A DNA stretch of 10,349 bases from Chthonomonas sp035294165 (GTDB lineage Bacteria; Armatimonadota; Chthonomonadetes; Chthonomonadales; Chthonomonadaceae): contig NZ_DATGLN010000133.1 of the NCBI RefSeq assembly GCF_035294165.1, positions 1 through 10,349 of the forward strand, written 5' to 3'. The translations under genes and the position numbers were made by a program. Positions 1 through 5,888 of this stretch are shown here, piece after piece. The notes under the pieces are model-generated. The model searched no databases, had not been told where the DNA came from, and was given only the letters and a program-made list of their open reading frames with translations. Numbering within the stretch: position 1 is the first letter of the stretch; each line of letters begins with the position of its first letter.

Positions 1-32
1 CACAGAGTAGTTTTGCGCTAGGAGTTTTAGAA
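1..32 (-). other. Probable partial CRISPR spacer at window edge
   Basis: These 32 bases precede the leftmost visible repeat. Complete spacers here are 34-39 bp, so 32 bp fits a spacer cut by the window edge. The adjoining repeat is not degenerate, as a leader-distal terminal repeat often is, which also favours the array continuing to the left. It could instead be the flank beyond the array end. Confidence 0.6.
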
Positions 33-2469
33 GTTTCAATCCCCACCAGCTCCGAAGAGCCGGTGATACGGAGTTCTATCTGCAGTCTCTGCACCTCCGT
101 GCTCGTTTCAATCCCCACCAGCTCCGAAGAGCCGGTGATACGATGGATACTTTCAGGTAGCGATGGTAACATATTCCCGTTTCAATCCCCACCAGCTCCG
201 AAGAGCCGGTGATACTTCTGATATGGCTGTACGATACCGGTAGGTTACAGCTAGTTTCAATCCCCACCAGCTCCGAAGAGCCGGTGATACGGCAGGTACG
301 CCGATGCCGTTCATCCAATCCAGCACGAGTTTCAATCCCCACCAGCTCCGAAGAGCCGGTGATACGCTCTTCTGTCAACGGTTTGTAGACACCATCACCG
401 TTTCAATCCCCACCAGCTCCGAAGAGCCGGTGATACGGTACGCCGATGCCGTTCATCCAATCCAGCACGAGTTTCAATCCCCACCAGCTCCGAAGAGCCG
501 GTGATACCAGCTGCTCAAAAACGGTTGGCGCTACGTCTGCAAGTTTCAATCCCCACCAGCTCCGAAGAGCCGGTGATACACCTGATCGCCTACATTCATT
601 ATTACTCCACACTGTGGTTTCAATCCCCACCAGCTCCGAAGAGCCGGTGATACAATCCTGCTCCATATCAAAACCTCTCAAATGGATAGGTTTCAATCCC
701 CACCAGCTCCGAAGAGCCGGTGATACCCAGTCTAGCACGAAACAACCATCGGGTGGATAGGTTTCAATCCCCACCAGCTCCGAAGAGCCGGTGATACTGG
801 CTTCACCTCAGATTAGCTGATGGCGATGTGGTGTTTCAATCCCCACCAGCTCCGAAGAGCCGGTGATACAGCACCTATCAGAAAGCCTGCTCTGTCCACA
901 TCACATGTTTCAATCCCCACCAGCTCCGAAGAGCCGGTGATACCCACTACCACTTGTAGACGTGTGCTGCGGACTGAAGTTTCAATCCCCACCAGCTCCG
1001 AAGAGCCGGTGATACAACCACAGTATTCCTGCGAATCAGTTGCAGGGTGCGTTTCAATCCCCACCAGCTCCGAAGAGCCGGTGATACTATCGGATACCTG
1101 CTATGGAAGAAATTAAGCAAATAAAGTTTCAATCCCCACCAGCTCCGAAGAGCCGGTGATACCTTCCGCGTCTGCATTGGGAACTTGACACTAGCGCGTT
1201 TCAATCCCCACCAGCTCCGAAGAGCCGGTGATACTTTCAGCATCCTGGAAACTTTCAGGGTGAGCTATGTTTCAATCCCCACCAGCTCCGAAGAGCCGGT
1301 GATACAATCTCGAGATACGCCCGCTCGGGCATGTGAATCAGTTTCAATCCCCACCAGCTCCGAAGAGCCGGTGATACCCGTTAAACAGTACTGCTGCAGG
1401 TTTTTGGGTAGGGTTTCAATCCCCACCAGCTCCGAAGAGCCGGTGATACCCGCTGATAGTTGTACGTTTCCACTACCACTTGTAGTTTCAATCCCCACCA
1501 GCTCCGAAGAGCCGGTGATACTGGCCACCGCTACGTTTGCAGCCAATGTCAACGAGTTTCAATCCCCACCAGCTCCGAAGAGCCGGTGATACGCTACTTG
1601 AATTTCCACACTCAGATCCGTCCAGGCGCGTTTCAATCCCCACCAGCTCCGAAGAGCCGGTGATACATACTATCAGCTAGGAGCGCTGTCTCCAAAAGAG
1701 TACGGTTTCAATCCCCACCAGCTCCGAAGAGCCGGTGATACTGCGAAAAATTGTTAAAAGACATCACACCCGTATTGTTTCAATCCCCACCAGCTCCGAA
1801 GAGCCGGTGATACTGGTGCCGGCGTCGGCGTCGGTGTCGGTGGCGGTTCTGTGTTTCAATCCCCACCAGCTCCGAAGAGCCGGTGATACGTGCTACATTC
1901 TGCCCTGCATTCTCCACGATTCCCAAGTTTCAATCCCCACCAGCTCCGAAGAGCCGGTGATACGGAACCAAAAGGTAGCGTATACTGCTATGCAGACGTG
2001 TTTCAATCCCCACCAGCTCCGAAGAGCCGGTGATACGAGGCCGCGCGCGAGCGGCTGTTGGGAACAGATTATGTTTCAATCCCCACCAGCTCCGAAGAGC
2101 CGGTGATACAATCTCAAAGAACTTCTTTCTTGTATCGCTAACAAGTTTCAATCCCCACCAGCTCCGAAGAGCCGGTGATACAAGGAGTTCGAGCAGGCGC
2201 GCGAGCGCCTGCTAGGGTTTCAATCCCCACCAGCTCCGAAGAGCCGGTGATACCCGCATAAGGAGGGTAATCGCGTTGGTACTTATCGTTTCAATCCCCA
2301 CCAGCTCCGAAGAGCCGGTGATACATGGCTGTACGATACCGGTAGGTTACAGCTACTAGGTTTCAATCCCCACCAGCTCCGAAGAGCCGGTGATACCCTC
2401 CCATCATAGACACGCGCGATTGGGTAAACACAGTTTCAATCCCCACCAGCTCCGAAGAGCCGGTGATAC
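33..2469 (-). CRISPR. Type I-C CRISPR array, 34 repeats, 33 complete spacers
   Basis: Thirty-four copies of a 37-bp repeat start at 33, 105, 179, 254, 329, 400, 471, 543, 617, 690, 761, 833, 907, 979, 1051, 1126, 1198, 1269, 1341, 1413, 1485, 1556, 1630, 1705, 1777, 1853, 1927, 2000, 2073, 2145, 2217, 2288, 2360 and 2433. All copies look identical. Spacers are 34-39 bp, mostly 35. Read on the minus strand the repeat begins GTATCACC and ends GGGATTGAAAC. The ATTGAAAC end is typical of type I repeats and sets the transcription direction, in agreement with the cas genes and leader on the right. Within it CACCGGCTC and GAGCTGGTG form a 9-bp stem (one G-U) around a TTCG loop, leaving 4 nt before and 11 nt after. 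An 11-nt crRNA 5' handle is the known I-C product. New spacers should enter at the right end, so the spacer at 2397-2432 is the newest. Spacers at 216/2325, 291/437, 944/1450 and 2037/2182 are related. Confidence 0.99.
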
Positions 2470-2615
2470 GGTCAACTTACTCTCAAAATAAAGGCTACTT
2501 AAGCCCCTACCCTCGAGAAGTTGCCTCTTATATTATACCACACTCTCTCAAAATCCTGCGCGAACCTCTCTCTCGAACCCACGATCACTCCCGATTCGCG
2601 CAAACTTAGTTTTTC
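2470..2615 (-). promoter_or_regulatory. CRISPR leader
   Basis: This 146-bp non-coding stretch lies between the cas2 stop codon and the first repeat, upstream of the array in its transcription direction, which is where I-C leaders sit. It contains an extended -10 promoter (2532-2540). A 10-bp direct repeat, ATTTTGAGAG on the minus strand, occurs at 2480-2489 and 2545-2554. A 7-bp inverted repeat, GCGCGAA / TTCGCGC, occurs at 2558-2564 and 2595-2601. The repeats are possible adaptation-protein or DNA-bending sites, but that is inference only. Confidence 0.88.
2532..2540 (-). promoter_or_regulatory. Extended -10 promoter for the array
   Basis: The minus strand reads TGGTATAAT, a perfect TGnTATAAT extended -10. 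The hexamer 17 bp upstream (CGCAGG) is not a good -35, which extended -10 promoters can tolerate. Transcription would begin near 2525, giving about 55 nt of leader RNA before the first repeat. Confidence 0.65.
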
Positions 2616-2906
2616 CTAAATAATAAGCGGATCAGAGGGTGGACGGTACAAGTCCCGACCGTGTACCTCTACTACGTCCTCTCGACGACCCTTTAAACGA
2701 TAAATGCGTAGGCTGTCCTGCTCTAAGTCTATAATCTGCAGCAAACGAGTCCGCAAACGCTCTAAATTGGTCTCGGATAAGCTACACTCAAAAACCGAGT
2801 TCTGTACACGCTGCCCGAACGCCTCACAGGCCTTAGCAACCATCCTTAGACGACGCCGGCCGGCCTCCGTCTCCGTGTTGACGTCATAGGTTACCACAAT
2901 GTCCAA
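2616..2906 (-). CDS. cas2: CRISPR-associated protein Cas2 (type I-C)
   Basis: Cas2 forms the dimeric core that bridges two Cas1 dimers in the integrase that inserts spacers at the leader end. The 96-residue product has the ferredoxin-like Cas2 layout. The first strand ends in TYDV with the conserved Asp8, followed by GRRRLRMVAKACEAFGQRVQNSVFE (in two parts, residues 16-40), and then DSLRIYRL at 64-71. This closely resembles I-C Cas2 proteins, and the length is normal. The start is a TTG at 2906: an in-frame TAG lies six codons upstream, no ATG is available, and AGGTG sits 7 nt before the TTG. A later GTG (codon 4) would remove the start of the first strand. The gene is last in the cas block and separated from cas1 by 95 bp, unlike the overlapping genes upstream, so it may have some independent expression. 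The weak start codon may keep Cas2 levels low. Confidence 0.97.
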   Translation of the reverse strand: MDIVVTYDVNTETEAGRRRLRMVAKACEAFGQRVQNSVFECSLSETNLERLRTRLLQIIDLEQDSLRIYRLKGRREDVVEVHGRDLYRPPSDPLII

Positions 2907-3001
2907 TGTGACACACCTAGGCTATAGTCATTAGTCAAGTATACCTCTCAACGATTTAAGTTCACCTCTTAATTAGCCATCTATCAACATCCCACAAAAT
3001 A
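2907..3001 (-). other. cas1-cas2 intergenic spacer
   Basis: This AT-rich 95-bp gap holds no gene. On the minus strand it has -10-like hexamers (TATACT, and TATAGC nearer cas2) but no convincing -35 partner, so a private cas2 promoter is possible but unproven. I see no terminator hairpin, so read-through from cas1 is the simple expectation. Confidence 0.5.
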
Positions 3002-4039
3002 TCATTTAACCGTGTACGGAATGTAGTAGTCTGTGTCTCCACGTATGTAGCGTGAAAGTAAACGTGCCTGTAATTGAGGTACAAGGCCTAATGGTACTTT
3101 TGTCTTTAAAAGCGAATGGTGGACTTCTTCCTGCTTCCTTTTTTGATAAGCTCCTAATACCACCTTACGACCGTCCTCATTAAGCAAAACGCTGCCTCCG
3201 GCGCGCTCCTCAAAGTGACGCTCCTCGATCTGCCCACGATTGATAAGTGCCAATACAAAACGGTCACCAACACTTGGCCGAAACTCTTCCAGTAGATCGA
3301 GCGCTAATGCAGGGCGACCAGGTCGTAGAACATGCAGAAAACCAAACTGAGTATCTAACCCGACACTTGCCAATGCGCTCTCGCACTCCGCAAGGAGAAG
3401 CGTATACACAAAAGAAATTAACGCGTTTACACGATCCCGCGGAGGGCGACGGCTCCTATTGTGAAATCGGAAGGCTCGATTCTCTTGCTTAATGAGATGA
3501 TCAAAAACCTCAAAATAGATGGCCGCCGCTTGTCCCTCAATCCCCCGCAATGCGTTGATCTCTACAACTTCCGCTGTCCGACCAAGCAACTCCCCTAGAA
3601 CGCCAGCAGCCTCCTCTAGAGCCGTCTTCGCCTGCGCGGATATGCCGCTGTCGCGTAAGGCACGCAGGAGGTTGTTCCTGCAGTTTTTTATCTTTCCCGC
3701 AACAATAGGACGCGCGATGTTTAGAGCCATCTGGCTATCACAATGAGCCTTATATTGCGCCGCACGCAGCAATACGTTGCCCGACTCAGGCCCAACAACA
3801 CGTGCCTTAAAGTTGCCGGCGTAGTCTAAAAAGATGACATCCTTCCCCTCCTCTGCGCAACGCATGAGCAGTTGAGGCGTTAAGGACGTAGCCCCGAAAA
3901 AAACCAACTGGCCGATATGTATGAGAGGGACTTGAATGAGCTTTTCACCCTCTAACTCCACACGCACGGTATCGCCGTCTAGCCGAGCGTAGGCGCCTGG
4001 TGTCATAACAAACAGAGTGTTTAGCAGTTCACGACTCAT
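3002..4039 (-). CDS. cas1: CRISPR-associated endonuclease/integrase Cas1 (type I-C)
   Basis: Cas1 is the metal-dependent integrase that, with Cas2, joins prespacer 3' ends to the leader-repeat junction. The protein is 345 residues, a normal length. It has an N-terminal beta domain (about 1-90) and a helical catalytic domain. Family metal ligands are visible: Glu168 in LRGIEGQAA, His236 in GFLHVLRPGRP, and the acidic group in LALDLLEEFRP (Asp248, Glu251). The HVLRPGRPALALDLLEEF stretch is typical of I-C Cas1. ATG at 4039 overlaps the end of cas4 by 11 bp, and GGAGG at 4049-4053 lies 9 nt upstream inside the cas4 reading frame, so translation is probably coupled. In I-C systems Cas1 works in a complex with Cas4, which fits this arrangement. 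All expected catalytic residues are present, so adaptation should be functional; the related spacers in the array show that it has been active. Confidence 0.98.
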   Translation of the reverse strand: MSRELLNTLFVMTPGAYARLDGDTVRVELEGEKLIQVPLIHIGQLVFFGATSLTPQLLMRCAEEGKDVIFLDYAGNFKARVVGPESGNVLLRAAQYKAHCDSQMALNIARPIVAGKIKNCRNNLLRALRDSGISAQAKTALEEAAGVLGELLGRTAEVVEINALRGIEGQAAAIYFEVFDHLIKQENRAFRFHNRSRRPPRDRVNALISFVYTLLLAECESALASVGLDTQFGFLHVLRPGRPALALDLLEEFRPSVGDRFVLALINRGQIEERHFEERAGGSVLLNEDGRKVVLGAYQKRKQEEVHHSLLKTKVPLGLVPQLQARLLSRYIRGDTDYYIPYTVK

Positions 4040-4670
4040 CCTCTTCTTCCTCCATCTCCTCTAACCGATAAAGAGCCTTTGCGTGCCAGGCAAACCGCGC
4101 AGTTGCCAATACCTCCGGCATGCAGATATCATGTAAAGAGCAGTTGGGGCAACGCTTGTCATTTACAGGAGGTGGCACCCTGCCATCACGTATCATATTG
4201 CGGATATCCGCAATAGCCTCTAAAACTTTCGTTCGCAACTCCTCCGAGAAGATCACCTCCCGACGCCTGCGCGATGAGATGTGGTAAATTGCCCCCTTCT
4301 CTACCGAACGGCCAAACATCTCCTCCAAACACATACCTTGAGCGCATACTTGCAGTGCGTCAAACAGGTTATGGCGCCGCGGACCGTGTTTGTACTCAAC
4401 GGGATAGATGGTGCCGTCCGGCCAAAACTCGACCACATCGGCTTTGCCGACTAAGCCCAAGCGATCCGACCACAATGGCAAAGCCTTTTCAATGCGTGCG
4501 CCCCTCACGGTAACCACATCTTCCACGTCTACCTGTGAGTGGCTTCGTATCCCCATCAACGTATAGGGATTTTCCTCGTAAAGCTGCTCGACATGCATGA
4601 GACCGCATCGGCGTGTGCAATAGCCGTATTGGGCAAGAGCAGATATCAGGATCGGTTCCTCCTCTTGCAT
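4029..4670 (-). CDS. cas4: CRISPR-associated Cas4 exonuclease (PAM-selecting adaptation factor)
   Basis: Cas4 is a RecB-like nuclease with an iron-sulfur cluster that trims prespacers and fixes their PAM-side end. The 213-residue protein shows the cluster ligands Cys18 (YGYCTRRCGL) and the C-terminal CPNCSLHDIC motif (Cys174, Cys177, Cys183). The nuclease residues are also present: His26 (LMHVEQ), Asp78 (VGKADVVEF), Glu92 and Lys94 (PVEYKHG), and a Gln-rich motif QVCAQ (107-111). The length is typical of I-C Cas4. The start is ATG at 4670: an in-frame TAA lies two codons upstream, and AAAGGAGG at 4682-4689 sits 12 nt upstream. The protein ends in an acidic tail that encodes the cas1 ribosome binding site. 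A 216-bp gap separates it from cas7; a hairpin and a candidate promoter there suggest cas4-cas1-cas2 can be transcribed apart from the effector genes. Confidence 0.97.
   Translation of the reverse strand: MQEEEPILISALAQYGYCTRRCGLMHVEQLYEENPYTLMGIRSHSQVDVEDVVTVRGARIEKALPLWSDRLGLVGKADVVEFWPDGTIYPVEYKHGPRRHNLFDALQVCAQGMCLEEMFGRSVEKGAIYHISSRRRREVIFSEELRTKVLEAIADIRNMIRDGRVPPPVNDKRCPNCSLHDICMPEVLATARFAWHAKALYRLEEMEEEEDES
4049..4053 (-). promoter_or_regulatory. cas1 ribosome binding site inside cas4
   Basis: GGAGG lies 9 nt before the cas1 ATG. It is made by the GAG/GAA run encoding the acidic Cas4 tail (MEEEEDES), so one stretch serves both as coding sequence and as a ribosome binding site. Confidence 0.7.
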
Positions 4671-4681
4671 TCCTTACGATG

Positions 4682-4689
4682 CCTCCTTT
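4682..4689 (-). promoter_or_regulatory. Strong Shine-Dalgarno for cas4
   Basis: AAAGGAGG on the minus strand, 11 nt from the cas4 ATG counting from its nearest G. The spacing is slightly long; a second AAGGA touches the ATG directly and is too close to be the main site. Confidence 0.65.
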
Positions 4690-4709
4690 CTCTTACAAGC
4701 CGATGCGTA

Positions 4710-4718
4710 ATAATACCA
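4710..4718 (-). promoter_or_regulatory. Candidate extended -10 promoter for cas4-cas1-cas2
   Basis: The minus strand reads TGGTATTAT, an extended -10 differing from the leader promoter (TGGTATAAT) at one base. The -35 at 17-bp spacing (TTTTGG) is poor. Transcription would start near 4703, giving a 5' UTR of about 33 nt containing AAAGGAGG. It lies downstream of the 4834-4862 hairpin, where a new promoter would be needed if that hairpin terminates. Confidence 0.45.
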
Positions 4719-4833
4719 TTAGATAGCTCCTACCAAAATAGTCCTCTGTGTCGGCTGTAGTACAGGGGTGCAAGAAGCGATGATGAGGCGCTCCCTATCC
4801 TCCTGCATTTATTCCACCGTTCAAAATACATAT

Positions 4834-4862
4834 CTCCCCTCTCCCACTTTGGGAGAGGGGAG
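4834..4862. terminator. Perfect 12-bp hairpin between cas7 and cas4 (possible attenuator or repeat element)
   Basis: CTCCCCTCTCCC (4834-4845) and GGGAGAGGGGAG (4851-4862) are perfect inverted repeats around a 5-nt loop, 24 bp past the cas7 stop codon. On the minus strand the stem is followed by ATATGTATTTTGA, only a weak U-tract, so it may terminate partly or protect the cas7 mRNA end. C/T-rich palindromes of this kind also occur as dispersed repeats in many bacterial genomes, so a repeat origin is possible. Confidence 0.6.
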
Positions 4863-4886
4863 GCAGCGGTACGTACGCTGTTATCA

Positions 4887-5888
4887 CTAGAGCTTTTCGA
4901 TAAGCTCAACTCCCGCCGGTACCCGATCGGCATATATCTCTAGGCAGTAGTCGTGGAAGCTACGCGCCGGCTTCTGAGGGTCTTTTCGCCAGACACGTAC
5001 GATCTCCCCATGGTCCTCGCTACCGCCCACGTCAAGCAACCGATAGGCCGGAGCGCAACCCAAGATCGCTTGCCGTTTTCGTTGTTCAGGTATCGTATCG
5101 GTGCCTACATGCTTGAACACAATGAGCTTGCGCGCCGACATCATCCCTTTACTCGAAGAACGGTCATGGTCGTACATGTTACAGAGGGCTTCCCATAGCA
5201 GCTCTAAGTCCGCCTCGGAAAAGCCGGTACCGCGGAACATATCATCCTTTTGGGCTAAATGAGCACTTACGAAGCCGCGGGCGAGGTAGAGACCATAGGA
5301 GATCAGCGACTTGCGCCCCATGGTTCGCAGTTGGTCTTCCGGTTGCTCCTGCTCCCATTTGAGATAGTCCTCACTGCTCTTGGCCCCTTGCACATCTTCG
5401 GCAATGGCCATGCGTGTGATGGATATCTCTAGGGGATAGATGGGGTCTATGGAACGGGCAAAGCTTATCTGCACCGGCCCACGGACCTGCCCCGCATTAG
5501 GCCCCGTGCTCATTACCGCTCCGAAGGTGCGCACATCGTAGAAATTTGCGCACATCCAGTCGCGGGCTTCCAGCACTTTTTCTTTGGATGCCTTATCCTC
5601 CTTCGAGGTTTTTAGTTTCAAGCCTCCTGTCTCCTCATGGGCACGCGTAATGTGCCGGTTGAGATTCGTGGCATGCTCGATAAAGATGGCGTAAGGCATT
5701 CTGTTCTCGTGCTTGGCAAGCACATAGTTGCGCACACGCCGTTTCAAGGCCACATCCGATACGATGCCGTGCATGTCTTCTGGGTCTACGCGTGGGGCAT
5801 TGCCGGCATCGGGATCGCCGTTCGGGTTGCCATCTTGGCAATCGAAAAAGTAGAGAAACTCGTAACGATTGGAAATGGGTTTAGACAT
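4887..5888 (-). CDS. cas7: Cascade backbone protein Cas7 (Csd2, type I-C)
   Basis: Cas7 polymerises along the crRNA spacer and forms the backbone of the I-C Cascade. The product has 333 residues, somewhat longer than many I-C Cas7 proteins. The N-terminus RYEFLYFFDCQDGNPNGDPDAGN (split at residues 8-30) followed by APRVDPE is the hallmark Csd2 motif. SDVALKRRVRNYV (44-56) and the DVRTFGAVMSTG block with GQVRGPVQ (about 118-140) are also family signatures within the RRM-type fold and its RNA-binding thumb. ATG at 5888 overlaps the cas8c stop by 8 bp, with AGGAGG at 5895-5900, 6 nt upstream, so the two genes are translationally coupled. No frameshift or missing motif is seen. It is the last effector gene; a perfect hairpin follows 24 bp after its stop codon and may help give the backbone subunit, needed in several copies per complex, a stable mRNA 3' end. 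Confidence 0.98.
   Translation of the reverse strand: MSKPISNRYEFLYFFDCQDGNPNGDPDAGNAPRVDPEDMHGIVSDVALKRRVRNYVLAKHENRMPYAIFIEHATNLNRHITRAHEETGGLKLKTSKEDKASKEKVLEARDWMCANFYDVRTFGAVMSTGPNAGQVRGPVQISFARSIDPIYPLEISITRMAIAEDVQGAKSSEDYLKWEQEQPEDQLRTMGRKSLISYGLYLARGFVSAHLAQKDDMFRGTGFSEADLELLWEALCNMYDHDRSSSKGMMSARKLIVFKHVGTDTIPEQRKRQAILGCAPAYRLLDVGGSEDHGEIVRVWRKDPQKPARSFHDYCLEIYADRVPAGVELIEKL

Noticed and set aside
654..760. Spacers 654-689 and 727-760 both ending in TGGATAG
   Set aside because: Seven bases only, and the frame supported for one spacer meets a stop in the other.
142..1268. Shared ACTTTCAGG between spacers 142-178 and 1235-1268
   Set aside because: A 9-base match inside two spacers is expected by chance, and it does not run to spacer ends or keep a reading frame.
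76..2215. Open frames on both strands across the array, with repeated peptides such as FNPHQLRRAGDT
   Set aside because: They are translations of the CRISPR repeat and have no start signals or coding character of their own.
33..2469. Reading the array on the plus strand, with the leader on the left
   Set aside because: The minus-strand repeat ends in ATTGAAAC, the hairpin leaves an 11-nt handle, and the promoter-bearing leader lies beside cas2.
4730..4933. A 67-codon minus-strand frame containing PLPKWERG
   Set aside because: It runs through the 4834-4862 palindrome and out of frame into cas7; this peptide is the typical translation of such palindromes, not a gene.
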